From Pleurocapsa minor HA4230-MV1 (lineage in GTDB: Bacteria; Cyanobacteriota; Cyanobacteriia; Cyanobacteriales; Xenococcaceae): 64,000 nt of DNA. Positions 52,607 through 61,783 of this stretch are shown here, piece after piece. The stretch lies in the NCBI GenBank assembly GCA_019359095.1, contig JAHHHZ010000027.1:62001-126000 (forward strand), given 5' to 3'. The notes beneath the pieces were generated by a model that worked only from the letters and a program-made list of their open reading frames with translations, ran no database searches and was not told the origin of the DNA. Position 1 is the first letter of the stretch, and each line of letters begins with the position of its first letter. The translations under genes were made by a program, and so were the position numbers.

Positions 52607-53566
52607 CTATTTGGAATGACTATAAATTCTGCCCAAACTGCGATCGCTTTTTATTTCCACTACTAAATCAGTATGACTAAGTAAAGGCTTAATAAACAAT
52701 TCTGGATGAAGAGCTTTCCAGAAATACTCGACAAAGCGATCGATCTCCTCATCACTCATCCCCGATTTGCCAAGAGCAATCATTTTATGTTCGGCATCTT
52801 TGCGCCATTGTTTACTGAGACGATAATCTTCGGGATTTAAAACGATCAAACTGTCTAATTTTGACCATAGAGGTAAATATGCCTGAAGACGCTGATTATT
52901 ATCTCTAGCAAACTGCCGATCTTGTTCTGTAATTATCGGTGCAGGACAATGATTAAAAGAATCTAGTTCTAAAGGCTGTACACCGACAAACCAACCTTCA
53001 AACAAGAGAAGATCGGGTTTTGCTATGGCTTCTGGAGTAGTGCGATCGCCTGCACCATTAAATGCCGATTTATCAAACCGAGGTAGTAAAATCTGAGCAG
53101 GACTATTTTCTTCTAAGCACTGTTCAATTACCTTAAGACCCAAAGCTAGATCGTGTGTACCAGGAGGGCCTCGCCAGAGTAATCGTGGATCTTGCTGTTG
53201 TAGCGTTTGTCTTTGAGGGTAGGTTAAGTAAAGATCGTCAAGGGAAAGGGTAGCAACGGAAAAACCGAAATAACTCAGTATATGTTGAAGAATGATACAG
53301 AGGGTTGACTTACCTGTTCCTTGGCTGCCCAAAATTCCTTGAACAAAAGTCCGATTTAACTTTTGTCTTGCTGTAGCCAAATCTAATGCGATGGGTAGCC
53401 ATAATTTTTCTAAGGTAGAGACAATAGCATCTTGCTCTTTAAATCCAAAACTGTGACAGACTGACGTAACTTCAACCAAAAGCTCTGCATAAAACCTAGA
53501 CTCCTTACCCTGAACAATAAGACTTTCTAGTTTAAAATTATCTGCACTCTCCTGGTTCATGTTCAA
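52607..53566 (-). CDS. glyK: D-glycerate 3-kinase
   Basis: A 319-residue P-loop kinase of the plant-type GLYK family that returns photorespiratory glycerate to 3-phosphoglycerate. The Walker A is GILGSQGTGKSTL, followed by TLSLDDLYLTYPQRQTL and LPRFDKSAFNGAGDR, then LLFEGWFVGVQP, the glycerate-site motif. It belongs to photorespiration, the pathway that acts on the oxygenation product of RuBisCO, also encoded in the window. It is followed on its strand by a repeat spacer. The upstream gene (Ycf20) is on the same strand, 129 bp away. Confidence 0.9.
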   Translation of the reverse strand: MNMNQESADNFKLESLIVQGKESRFYAELLVEVTSVCHSFGFKEQDAIVSTLEKLWLPIALDLATARQKLNRTFVQGILGSQGTGKSTLCIILQHILSYFGFSVATLSLDDLYLTYPQRQTLQQQDPRLLWRGPPGTHDLALGLKVIEQCLEENSPAQILLPRFDKSAFNGAGDRTTPEAIAKPDLLLFEGWFVGVQPLELDSFNHCPAPIITEQDRQFARDNNQRLQAYLPLWSKLDSLIVLNPEDYRLSKQWRKDAEHKMIALGKSGMSDEEIDRFVEYFWKALHPELFIKPLLSHTDLVVEIKSDRSLGRIYSHSK

Positions 53567-53588
53567 TAATTACTGATTACTGTTCATT

Positions 53589-53683
53589 GCGACGCGAAGG
53601 ACGCGAAGCTAATCCTTTAGGGCTAGTCCTTTAGGGTTCACTGTTCATTGCTCATTGTGACGCGAAGCTAATCCTTTAGGACT
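53589..53683. repeat. Tandem palindromic modules upstream of glyK
   Basis: Three linked copies of the GACGCGAAGCTAATCC...TTTAGG module alternate with TTCACTGTTCATTG-type heptamer filler. It fills the glyK-ycf20 spacer. Confidence 0.7.
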
Positions 53684-53695
53684 CACTGCTCATTG

Positions 53696-54049
53696 TCAAG
53701 ATCCTATTTTGAAGGCTTCCAAAAACAGACTATAGATCAAACCAATCTTAAATAAATTCAACGCCTCAATATACAGCGATCGCCTTTTAGGTAATGCGCC
53801 TTTTTCCTGACGGTTGGGACGACTATAAACCAACTTACTAACAAATTCGGTAAATATAAATAAGATAACTGCTGCGGAAACATCCCAAACCGCAGCCGCT
53901 CCAGCAGTTGTGGAAATTGCCGAACCCATAAAAAAACCTAGGAGAATGCTAATCAAGCTTAAAGAAATGCGTCGCCAAGGATTACTAAATAATAATTCTA
54001 AGCGATCGCCTGTAACTGCTACCAAAGAATTAAGCCGAGTACGTTGCAT
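53696..54049 (-). CDS. ycf20: Ycf20 / DUF565 membrane protein
   Basis: A 117-residue membrane protein matching chloroplast-encoded Ycf20. The hallmark RLELLFSNPWRRISLSLISILLGFFMGSAISTTAGAAAVWDVSAAVILFIFTEFVSKLVYSRPN has two helices; a third is near the end (LNLFKIGLIYSLFLEAFKIG). Its function is not settled; plant members affect non-photochemical quenching. It is followed on the minus strand by glyK and preceded by the DUF3611 gene, which is 9 bp upstream, so these two are co-transcribed. Confidence 0.9.
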   Translation of the reverse strand: MQRTRLNSLVAVTGDRLELLFSNPWRRISLSLISILLGFFMGSAISTTAGAAAVWDVSAAVILFIFTEFVSKLVYSRPNRQEKGALPKRRSLYIEALNLFKIGLIYSLFLEAFKIGS

Positions 54050-54058
54050 GATTAATTA

Positions 54059-54655
54059 CTATTTATCAATACGACTATAAATCCATAAAGAACTTACCAA
54101 TCCAGTACAATGAGCCAAAATAATGCTGAAGCAGGCTTGAATAATAAATACATCTAAAGAATTTACAAATTCGGTGTTTTGTTGATTATTAAAAACTTTT
54201 GCAGGATCGAAAGCTAATGTTTTAGAAAGTACTATGCCTGTAATTGTTTCTCCACCTATAACACTAATAATTATGCCAACAATACTGGTAATAATTGCAA
54301 TTTGAATGATTTTAATCGTGGCAGACTTCTTTGGTGGCGTAGTGTTGGGTCGAGAAAACTGACTCGCCATTTTGCCATATCTAAAAGTAATGCATATTCC
54401 CACAACTAGACAAATCAGTCCGCAGACAGCACAAAATAGGCTAAAACCAATACCAGGGTTGCTTCTTTCTGTTTGATTGACGATCGCCAAAGCTAAGGTA
54501 ACACTGGATACAACTCCCAAGACCAACTGCGTCCAAAATCCCGCTAATCCAGACCAGCGTAGTGCTTGGGCTACTCGACGTCTGCGTTCCGATTGAGGCA
54601 GAGTTGCAGATTTGCCAGTACCAGAAAAAGGGGTAATTTCTGATTCTTTGGGCAT
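54059..54655 (-). CDS. DUF3611 membrane protein
   Basis: A 198-residue protein of the DUF3611 family, found in cyanobacteria and chloroplasts. After a polar N-terminus (QSERRRRVAQALRWSGLAGFWTQLVLGVVSSVTLALAIV) it has four membrane helices. AGGAG lies eight bases upstream of the start. It lies 9 bp before ycf20 on the same strand. Both are green-lineage thylakoid proteins of unclear role. The divergent rnpB promoter lies about 160 bp upstream. Confidence 0.88.
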   Translation of the reverse strand: MPKESEITPFSGTGKSATLPQSERRRRVAQALRWSGLAGFWTQLVLGVVSSVTLALAIVNQTERSNPGIGFSLFCAVCGLICLVVGICITFRYGKMASQFSRPNTTPPKKSATIKIIQIAIITSIVGIIISVIGGETITGIVLSKTLAFDPAKVFNNQQNTEFVNSLDVFIIQACFSIILAHCTGLVSSLWIYSRIDK

Positions 54656-54854
54656 AGTTAAAATTCTCCTAAATAAGTAATAGCCATAAATTTAGTCAGT
54701 TCAAAGGAAATTTATTAATTATTACAATTTTAATCAACAGTTCAATTAACTAGTGATAAATAATCCACAATGCTCGGCAAGAGCTAGGTAAATTTTAACC
54801 AAGTTAGACAATTGTTTGAGATTACATATCAAATAATAATAGACTAGATAGACA

Positions 54855-55250
54855 AGAGAGTTGGCGAGGTGGTTGCAGATTTGTCCTAGAGGCAAATTTG
54901 AGGAAAGTCCGGACTCCCAAAAGACCAGACTTGCTGGATAATTCCCAGTGCGAGCGATCGCGAGGATAGTGCCACAGAAAAATACCGCCGTGTAGGGGTT
55001 GTTCATGAACTATCCCTACAGGGTAAGGGTGCAAAGGTGCGGTAAGAGCGCACCAGCAGTATCGAGAGGTACTGGCTCGGTAAACCCCAGTAGGGAGCAA
55101 GGTCGAAGGGATTAGGGTTGGTCTTTTTCCCATCCCGACCAAGGAGAACCGCATGAGGTGTTTGGTAACAAGCATCCTAGATAGATAACTACCCTTGAAT
55201 CTAGGTAACTATGATTCGAGAACAGAATCCGGCTTACGTTCTAACTCTCT
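54855..55250 (+). ncRNA. rnpB: RNase P RNA, type A
   Basis: Catalytic RNA that trims tRNA 5' leaders. P1 pairs AGAGAGTT at the 5' end with AACTCTCT at the 3' end. GAGGAAAGTCCGG, GCCACAGAAA, GGTAAGGGTGCAAAGGTG, AGAG-x-GCACCAGCAG and the 3' GAACAGAATCCGGCTTACGT are universal RNase P landmarks. TAATAA at 54834 with TTGTTT at 54812 is a plausible promoter. Its 3' end is 25 bases before the rnc start. A frame from 55195 that would extend rnc into this RNA is rejected. Confidence 0.96.
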
Positions 55251-55275
55251 TTATCTTTCGTATTGTCTCTACTTA

Positions 55276-56022
55276 ATGTTTGAAGATCCCAGAAGGCAAA
55301 AACAATTGCAAACTCTAGCTCAGAAGCTAGGATTATCTGCTCACACGCCGATTGACTGGTCGTTGCTAGATTTGGCTTTGACTCATCCTAGTGTGTCTCG
55401 AACCCACAACTACGAACAGCTAGAATTTGTGGGAGATTCAGTCATACGTTTAATTACTGCCGAGTTACTGCTGGAAGTTTATCCTCAAGAGTCCGTAGGG
55501 GAATTTGCTGCGGTTCGTTCCATCTTAGTCAGCGATCGCGTTTTAGCTCAACTAGCGGAAAGTTTTGGGATTGAACCTTATCTTTTGATTGGGACTAATG
55601 CCACAGGTAATCCTACAGGGAGACAATCTTGGTTAGCAGATGCTTTTGAAGCTCTATTAGGAGCGCTATATCTAAGTACGCACAACATGGATCTGATTCG
55701 TCCTTGGCTAGATCGAGCTTTGCAAAAGAAGGCGGTGGAGGTGATGAATGATCCTGCTCGCTTCAATTATAAAGATGCTTTACAAGAATGGACTCAGGGA
55801 AAATATAAAATTTTGCCAGAATATAAAGTAGTAGAGAATAAGCAGCTAGATTCAGTTTTAAAGCTAGCTAGTAATAAATCATCTTGGCACGACCAGCGTT
55901 TTGTGGCGGAAGTTTGGTTTCAGGGCAAATTATTAGGTACGGGTTATGGAAGATCGAAAAAGGCTTCAGAACAAGCTGCTGCTAAGGAAGCTTTTTTAGC
56001 AATACAGAATAAGGATAATTAA
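55276..56022 (+). CDS. rnc: Ribonuclease III
   Basis: A 248-residue double-strand-specific RNase that processes rRNA and mRNA. The catalytic signature NYEQLEFVGDSVI has Glu47 and Asp54; ADAFEALLGALYL gives Asp122 and Glu125. The C-terminal dsRBD runs from about 165 to 245 (DALQEWTQGKYKILPEYKV ... GKLLGTGYGRSKKASEQAAAKEAFLAI). I start at the ATG 55276 (MFEDPRRQK); the longer frame from 55195 reads through the 3' end of RNase P RNA. Read-through from rnpB would make an mRNA led by that RNA. The next gene is a response regulator. Confidence 0.94.
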   Translation: MFEDPRRQKQLQTLAQKLGLSAHTPIDWSLLDLALTHPSVSRTHNYEQLEFVGDSVIRLITAELLLEVYPQESVGEFAAVRSILVSDRVLAQLAESFGIEPYLLIGTNATGNPTGRQSWLADAFEALLGALYLSTHNMDLIRPWLDRALQKKAVEVMNDPARFNYKDALQEWTQGKYKILPEYKVVENKQLDSVLKLASNKSSWHDQRFVAEVWFQGKLLGTGYGRSKKASEQAAAKEAFLAIQNKDN

Positions 56023-56082
56023 ACTACTGGTCATGTTAGTTAACCGTTTAAAATAATCTAATCGATTATTGTAGGCTAATTT

Positions 56083-56760
56083 ATGCGGGTTTTATTAGTA
56101 GAAGATGAGTTGGGAATCGCTCAGTTTATTACTCAAGGTCTGAAGGAAGTAGGCTACATCATAGACAGAGCTGAAGACGGTCAGGCAGGTCAAGATTTGG
56201 CTGAAGCTTACGAATACGATCTGATTATCCTCGATATTATGCTGCGGAAAGTTAATGGTTTACAGTTACTCAAGAAAATTCGCTCGGCAAAAAATATAAC
56301 TCCTGTGTTGTTGTTAACGGCTAGAGATACTGTAGAAGATCGGGTACAAGGATTGGATCTTGGTGCAGATGATTATCTAGTTAAACCTTTTGATTTTTCT
56401 GAATTATTAGCTCGTCTGCGAGCCTTGCAACGTCGTCCCCCGTTACAGTTTGATACAGTTTTAAAGGTTGGAGACTTGGTTATGGATACTATTAAAAGAG
56501 AGGTACGTAGAGCAGGCAGATTAATCGCCTTAAGCCCTTTAGAATATAATTTGCTTGAATATTTGATGCGCAATAGCGATCGCGTTTTGACTCGAACTCA
56601 AATTGGCGAGAAAGTTTGGGCGCTTGATTTTTGCAGTAGCTCTAATGTAGTAGATGTTTATATTGGCTATCTGCGACGCAAAATTGATAAAGGTTTCTCT
56701 CAAGCTTTAATTCATACTAGTAGAGGTGTTGGTTATTGTTTGAAGACGGATGTAAATTGA
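56083..56760 (+). CDS. OmpR-family response regulator
   Basis: A 225-residue two-domain regulator. The receiver has Glu/Asp at VEDEL and the phosphorylated Asp51 (LIILDIML), with the conserved Thr (LLLTA) and Lys (VKPF). The output domain is a winged helix ending VDVYIGYLRRKID. It lies 30 bp before the histidine kinase gene on the same strand, so the two form a pair. Sequence resembles the metal/stress-linked RppA or CopR types, but I cannot decide which. Target genes are unknown. Confidence 0.93.
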   Translation: MRVLLVEDELGIAQFITQGLKEVGYIIDRAEDGQAGQDLAEAYEYDLIILDIMLRKVNGLQLLKKIRSAKNITPVLLLTARDTVEDRVQGLDLGADDYLVKPFDFSELLARLRALQRRPPLQFDTVLKVGDLVMDTIKREVRRAGRLIALSPLEYNLLEYLMRNSDRVLTRTQIGEKVWALDFCSSSNVVDVYIGYLRRKIDKGFSQALIHTSRGVGYCLKTDVN

Positions 56761-56790
56761 GCCTTAATCTTCATCATTTGTCTATTTTAC

Positions 56791-58248
56791 ATGTTTGAAA
56801 GCTTAAGACTATTTTGGCGAGCAAAAAGATCTTTAAGAGTGCGTTTAACTGCTTGGTATTTGTTGCTGTTAGGCGGTACTTTGATGATCTTTAGTGGTTA
56901 TTTATATCTACAGTTAAAATTCAGCTTACTGAGTCAATTGGATACTACTCTCAAAGTAGCTAGTACAGAGATTTTGACTAACTTAGTTGTCCAAAATGAG
57001 CGGATTAACTTTAGCGATACTGAGCAGTTTTGGTCTAATCAACAACAATTGACCAGTGCTGGCTTTTCGGCTCGAATTATTGCTTCAGATGGTACTATTA
57101 GCGATGGTTTCGGCAATTATCAAACTATCAAGATTCTATTGCCTCACAAAAAAGGTTATCAAAAATTAAGTACACAAGATCAAAAATGGCGCACTTATAA
57201 TCTACCATTAGCGATCGCCAACTCGAAAATTAGCGAAACAACTTGGGAGCATAATCGACCAATCCAGTGGTTACAGGTAGCTCAATCTTTAGAACCCGTA
57301 ACTAAAGCCTTAGCTCATCTTTTAACTTTGATCTTATTTGGCTTTCCCCTAATCTTATTTTTTGCTAGTTTGGGCGGACTATTTTTAGCAGATCGTGCCT
57401 TGAGTCCGATTAATCGAATTATTCGCACCGCCGAAGCAATTAATTCAGACGATTTGAGTTACAGAATTAACTATCAAGGAGTATCAGATGAAGTGGGACG
57501 TTTGGCAATGACTTTTGATCGGATGCTCAATCGAATTGAATTAGCTTTTGAACATGAACGGCGTTTTATTGCTGATGCTTCCCATGAGTTGCGCACACCT
57601 TTAACTGTAATCAAAGGAAAAATTGGCGTGATTTTAAGCCGTCAACGCACTCCTGCTGAATATGAAACTGTCTTACAGGAGTTGAATAGTCAAACAAATC
57701 GTTTAATTCGTCTGACTAATAATTTATTATTTTTAGCCCGTTTAGAACAAGAACAACTTCAAGGAAAAGAAGATTTGCTCAAAGTAGATTTAAGTAGTTT
57801 ACTTGAGGTTTTAATTGAACAAATTCAACTAACTGATGAGTATGAAATCGATCTTCAGGCTGAGATTATACCTAATTTATTTGTTTTGGGTAATTCTGAC
57901 TTATTGACTAGTTTATTTTTAAACATTTTGGACAATGCAGTCAAGTATACCCCGCCTGGGGAGCAAATTCGCTTAACAACTAAGCTAGATCAGCAACAAA
58001 AACAAATTATCGTGGCGATCGCTAATACTGGAGTGGGCATTGCAGCAGAAGATTTACCTTATTTATTTGACCGCTTTTACCGTCTTAATCGCGATCGCGC
58101 TAGCCATAATCAAGGATCGGGTTTAGGTTTGGCGATCGCTGCTTTAATCACTCGTTATCATGGAGGTCAAATTGCTGTAACTAGCCAAGATGAACTAACT
58201 ACTTTTGAGGTTGTTTTACCTAGTGATGCTAGTAATTTTTCGGCTTAA
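56791..58248 (+). CDS. Membrane sensor histidine kinase
   Basis: A 485-residue sensor with TM1 near residues 20-42, an extracytoplasmic domain (43-175) and TM2 near 176-200, then a HAMP domain. The phosphorylated His265 lies in ADASHELRTPL. N box NILDNAVKYT, G1 ANTGVGI and G2 GSGLGLAIA complete the ATPase part. It is the partner of the OmpR-type regulator just upstream. The external domain lacks an obvious metal-binding motif. It is convergent with pxcA, 14 bp apart. Confidence 0.93.
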   Translation: MFESLRLFWRAKRSLRVRLTAWYLLLLGGTLMIFSGYLYLQLKFSLLSQLDTTLKVASTEILTNLVVQNERINFSDTEQFWSNQQQLTSAGFSARIIASDGTISDGFGNYQTIKILLPHKKGYQKLSTQDQKWRTYNLPLAIANSKISETTWEHNRPIQWLQVAQSLEPVTKALAHLLTLILFGFPLILFFASLGGLFLADRALSPINRIIRTAEAINSDDLSYRINYQGVSDEVGRLAMTFDRMLNRIELAFEHERRFIADASHELRTPLTVIKGKIGVILSRQRTPAEYETVLQELNSQTNRLIRLTNNLLFLARLEQEQLQGKEDLLKVDLSSLLEVLIEQIQLTDEYEIDLQAEIIPNLFVLGNSDLLTSLFLNILDNAVKYTPPGEQIRLTTKLDQQQKQIIVAIANTGVGIAAEDLPYLFDRFYRLNRDRASHNQGSGLGLAIAALITRYHGGQIAVTSQDELTTFEVVLPSDASNFSA

Positions 58249-58262
58249 AAGCATCAAGTACT

Positions 58263-59534
58263 TTATTCATTCATGTTTTTGAGGGTGGCTACAGCAGAAG
58301 GAGAAATACGGTTGAGATATCTAAAGATCCAATATTTTAAGATTGTATCGAGAATAACGGGAAAAGTAGCAATAAACAAAAATATCGCACTATGATTGGG
58401 TTGAACTCCTAAATGGCTGGCTAAGCCTTCTAGAATAACTTCCCAGCCGTGAGGGGAATGGAAACCAACGAATACATCTGTAAATAGAATAATTAAAAAT
58501 GCTTTGGCACTATCACTTAAGCCATACATAATATCGTCCAAGAAACTTTTAATCGCCGTAATGCCTCGGCTATTAGTTAAAGCCACAATAACGAAGGTAA
58601 ATAAACCTAATAAGTCGGCAAAAACATTGCTGATAGAACTATTACTTTTATGGCGAAATTCTACTGCTAATTCGTTAACTTTTTCCTTTAATTTTTCCTC
58701 AATAATTTCTGGAGCAATCGCTGGAACTATACTGAGTAAATTATTAAATTTTAGTTCTTCTTCAAAATTTTGTAACTCTTTAAAAGCTTCTTCTTTCATT
58801 TCTAAATTAATAAAAATCTCTGAATGATGCTCTTTACGATAATTTTCTACTAAAGGTAATAGAAAAAACTGTTTTGATATTTTTTGCGTTATTAGAGGAA
58901 TTATAATTAATAATAAAAGACAGCGAATAGCTGCTTGAGTAACTCGCCTTTGACGACGAAAATTTTGAATCACTTCTACTTCACTATCACTCTTAAGATC
59001 GGTCTTAATCTTTTGGAAAGTTCTACCAAGCGATCTTGGCAAAGCTCCTGTTTTTTGGGTAATTGCTGGAACTTTGGTCAAATTATCTTTACCCTGAGTC
59101 TGGCTGTCAATTTTGATTTCTAATTTTTCGATAGTATTTACTTCAGAAACAATCGGCAGCTCAATATTATTTTCTCGATGTTCATTTAACACTTCTTCAA
59201 TTAAAATAATTTTTGACCAATAACCTTGATCATGATTATTTAAAAAAAAACGACTAACTTTAAATTCTGCTAAGTTTACTTTAATACTTGTTAGATATCT
59301 ATCTATATCAGACTGCAAATAATTCAAGATAATATCTTGATTATTTTCCATTTTAGTTTGGTTTTGGGACGTAGCATAATCTGCTTTTAAAGATTTAATA
59401 CTCAAAGCAGCTAAGTAAGCTCTTTCTAAGGCTCTAGCTGGAGTATTAGTAAACCATTGATAGCTATTCTGAGAATAAGTAAGTAGATTATGCAGAATAA
59501 CTTCTGTTTGATGATTATCTAAAGAGTTTTTCAC
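58263..59534 (-). CDS. pxcA: Proton-extrusion protein PxcA (CotA/CemA family)
   Basis: A 423-residue inner-membrane protein for light-driven proton efflux, which supports inorganic-carbon and nitrate uptake. The soluble N-terminal part is followed by a membrane domain (about 200-415) with four helices. The family end FHSPHGWEVILEGLASHLGVQPNHSAIFLFIATFPVILDTILKYWIFRYLNRISPS is clear. It is related to chloroplast CemA (Ycf10). It lies downstream of the CA/sbtBA group on the same strand, about 120 bp from it, so it belongs to the carbon-handling theme. Its promoter should lie in the AT-rich spacer upstream. Confidence 0.92.
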   Translation of the reverse strand: MKNSLDNHQTEVILHNLLTYSQNSYQWFTNTPARALERAYLAALSIKSLKADYATSQNQTKMENNQDIILNYLQSDIDRYLTSIKVNLAEFKVSRFFLNNHDQGYWSKIILIEEVLNEHRENNIELPIVSEVNTIEKLEIKIDSQTQGKDNLTKVPAITQKTGALPRSLGRTFQKIKTDLKSDSEVEVIQNFRRQRRVTQAAIRCLLLLIIIPLITQKISKQFFLLPLVENYRKEHHSEIFINLEMKEEAFKELQNFEEELKFNNLLSIVPAIAPEIIEEKLKEKVNELAVEFRHKSNSSISNVFADLLGLFTFVIVALTNSRGITAIKSFLDDIMYGLSDSAKAFLIILFTDVFVGFHSPHGWEVILEGLASHLGVQPNHSAIFLFIATFPVILDTILKYWIFRYLNRISPSAVATLKNMNE

Positions 59535-59658
59535 GATACGATTAACTTAATTTTTGTTTATTTTATTTTTTAAAAATATGCTCTAACTTAAATTATATTT
59601 TTTTCTGCTCTCAAATATTAGTATGTGTTGCGTATAAATATGTCTTTTAAACTTAGTA

Positions 59659-60327
59659 TTAATGAATAAATGGTAGTGGATTGGGAATTGGAAATGGCCC
59701 AGAACTTAGTAGACAAAACTTACTACAATCCGAATCATAGGCATTGATTTTACCAGTTTCAATTTCATATATCCAAGCATGAAGGGATATTTTTCCTGCT
59801 CGCATTTTAGAACGAATTACAGGATAAGTTTCTAGATTTTCGATCTGAGTCAAAACATTTTCTTCAACAGCTATTTTTAACAACTCCTCTTCAGTGCAAT
59901 TAGCATAATTTTCTTTTAACAAACGTCGAATAGACTCACCATGATGTTTTAACCAGTCATAAACTAAAGGCATGTCATCATTTAATTTATTAAGCTGTAA
60001 AAGGGCTTTCATACTACCGCAATGAGAATGTCCACAAACAATAATATGTTCAATGTTTAAAGCAGCAACTGCATATTCAATTCCTGCACCCTCACTACTA
60101 TTGAGAGTTCCATGAGCTGGAATCATATTGCCAATATTGCGGATCACAAACAGTTCCCCTGGTTTTGTTTGAGTTAGTAAGTTAGGGTCAATTCTCGAAT
60201 CAGAACAGGTAATAAATAAAACTTCTGGAGTTTGTTTGAGAGACAATTCTTGGAAAAACTTTTGATGAGTATCAAAATAGTTATTTTGGAATTGACTTAA
60301 CCCTTGAATAATTTTGTTAATAGGCAT
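59659..60327 (-). CDS. Beta-carbonic anhydrase
   Basis: A 222-residue zinc enzyme for CO2/HCO3- interconversion. Zinc ligands are Cys41 (ITCSDSRIDP), His100 and Cys103 (VCGHSHCGSM), with the Asp43-Arg45 dyad. It is the third gene of sbtA-sbtB-CA and lies 61 bp after sbtB. There is no signal peptide or carboxysomal extension, so it is not CcaA with its CcmM-binding tail. A cytosolic carbonic anhydrase next to a bicarbonate importer would leak carbon unless tightly controlled, which makes the location of interest. The C-terminus is Pro-rich and short. Confidence 0.9.
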   Translation of the reverse strand: MPINKIIQGLSQFQNNYFDTHQKFFQELSLKQTPEVLFITCSDSRIDPNLLTQTKPGELFVIRNIGNMIPAHGTLNSSEGAGIEYAVAALNIEHIIVCGHSHCGSMKALLQLNKLNDDMPLVYDWLKHHGESIRRLLKENYANCTEEELLKIAVEENVLTQIENLETYPVIRSKMRAGKISLHAWIYEIETGKINAYDSDCSKFCLLSSGPFPIPNPLPFIH

Positions 60328-60388
60328 AAATAACTCTATAAATTGCCATATTATCTTTAAACCACAATAATATTTGCCGACAAATCGT

Positions 60389-60682
60389 TCAATGATTAAT
60401 CCAAGCTGCTTCTGTAACTAAACAGATTCCACCAACTTTTTTTAGAAGAGGCTTAATTTCTTCGGTCAAAAAATTTAGCTGTTTTTCATTCGTGCAAACG
60501 GTCAAAATATAAGCGTTGCTAAATACTCTGTCGAGATCAATATCGGTGAAACCGCGATCGCCTTTTCCAGTTGTGTTATCAATCACGGTATAGCCCGATA
60601 CACCGACTTTTTCGAGTATTTTTAGCACGCGCTCAAGTTTTTGACTACTAATGATGATTTCTACTTTGTGAACTGATTGCAT
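60389..60682 (-). CDS. sbtB: SbtB, PII-like regulator of SbtA
   Basis: A 97-residue PII-like trimer protein that binds adenylates (AMP, cAMP, ATP) and controls the bicarbonate transporter SbtA. Family features are KVEIIISSQKLERVLKILEKVGVSGYTVIDNTTGKGDRG and DRVFSNAYILTVCTNEKQLNFL. The protein ends GGICLVTEAAWINH, without the C-terminal CGPEGC-type loop that SbtB of Synechocystis uses for redox control. It starts 3 bp after the sbtA stop, so translation is coupled. Its single T-loop region is intact. Confidence 0.93.
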   Translation of the reverse strand: MQSVHKVEIIISSQKLERVLKILEKVGVSGYTVIDNTTGKGDRGFTDIDLDRVFSNAYILTVCTNEKQLNFLTEEIKPLLKKVGGICLVTEAAWINH

Positions 60683-60685
60683 TGT

Positions 60686-61783
60686 TTAAACAAATAAATG
60701 TTTGATTATTTCTAAATAAAGCGGAATGCCAACAATAATGTTGAAGGGAAAAGTAAGAGCCAACGCCATAGAAACATAAAGACTGGGATTAGCTTCTGGG
60801 ACAGTCATTCTCATCGCTGCGGGAACGGCAATATAAGAGGCACTAGCGCATAAAACTGCAAACAATAAAGCGTCGCCTTCTGTAAAACCCAAAACTTTGG
60901 CGATCCCAATTCCAATTAAGGCATTAATGACTGGAATAAACACAGAAAAGCTAATTAAAAATGTACCAGTTTTACTTAAATCTTTGATTCTTTTAGCAGC
61001 CACTAATCCCATGTCTAATAAAAAGAAAGTTAAAGCACCATAGAAAATACCTTGAGTAAATGGTTCTAGTTTTGTCCAGCCCTCTTCTCCAGTTAAAATG
61101 CCAATAATTAAACTCCCAATTAACAGAAAAACTGAGGCATTCAAAAAAGCTTCTCTTAAAACTTGACCCCAAGAAAAGTCAGATTGCTCTTGGTTAATTT
61201 TATCCTTCTGAGTAGTAGGAAATGCTGCTGAGGGAGTACCAGTAGCAGATGAATACTGATATTTACTTTCGCCATTGTATTCAGGTTCAAATTTTGGTGA
61301 GGAACTACTTAATTCCTTTACTGGAGCAAACATTTTAACCAAAATAATACCCACAATAATTGCAGGAGATTCCATTAAAGCTAATGCAGCTACCATATGT
61401 CCACCGTAAGGAATTTGGAGCTTTTCCAAAAAAGAACTCGCCGTAATAAACGTCACAGCACTAATTGAACCATAAGTAGCAGCGATCGCCGCAGCGTTAT
61501 AGCTATTAAGCTTAGTCTTTAAGATAAAAAAGGTATAGATTGGCACTACACAAGCCATGACTATTGATGCTAGTAAAGTGAGTGCAATGTTTAAATTAAT
61601 GCCACTTTCTGCTAATTCATGACCACCTTTAAAACCAATCGCAATTAAAAGATATAAAGAAAATAGTTTAGGTAGAGGCGCAGGAATTTCCAGATCAGAT
61701 TTAGTAAACACGGCGAGCATCCCCAAAAAGAAAAACAACACTGGGGGATTTAGTAAATTAAATAAAATTAGACTGCCATCCAT
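60686..61783 (-). CDS. sbtA: Sodium-dependent bicarbonate transporter SbtA
   Basis: A 365-residue high-affinity Na+/HCO3- symporter with about ten membrane helices. The family features are LLNPPVLFFFLGMLAVFTKSDLEIPAPLPK near the start, AAIAATYGSISAVTFITASSFLE and SASYIAVPAAMRMTVPEANPSLYVSMALALTFPFNI in the second half, which form the inverted-repeat core. The cytoplasmic loop between halves (about 165-215) is polar and variable. It is the first gene of sbtA-sbtB-CA and lies 327 bp from trxA, divergent from it. It gives an inducible bicarbonate route beside NDH-1 CO2 uptake. Confidence 0.95.
   Translation of the reverse strand: MDGSLILFNLLNPPVLFFFLGMLAVFTKSDLEIPAPLPKLFSLYLLIAIGFKGGHELAESGINLNIALTLLASIVMACVVPIYTFFILKTKLNSYNAAAIAATYGSISAVTFITASSFLEKLQIPYGGHMVAALALMESPAIIVGIILVKMFAPVKELSSSSPKFEPEYNGESKYQYSSATGTPSAAFPTTQKDKINQEQSDFSWGQVLREAFLNASVFLLIGSLIIGILTGEEGWTKLEPFTQGIFYGALTFFLLDMGLVAAKRIKDLSKTGTFLISFSVFIPVINALIGIGIAKVLGFTEGDALLFAVLCASASYIAVPAAMRMTVPEANPSLYVSMALALTFPFNIIVGIPLYLEIIKHLFV

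Noticed and set aside
55195-55275. N-terminal extension of RNase III
   Set aside because: It would translate the conserved 3' end of RNase P RNA; the ATG at 55276 gives a normal family start.
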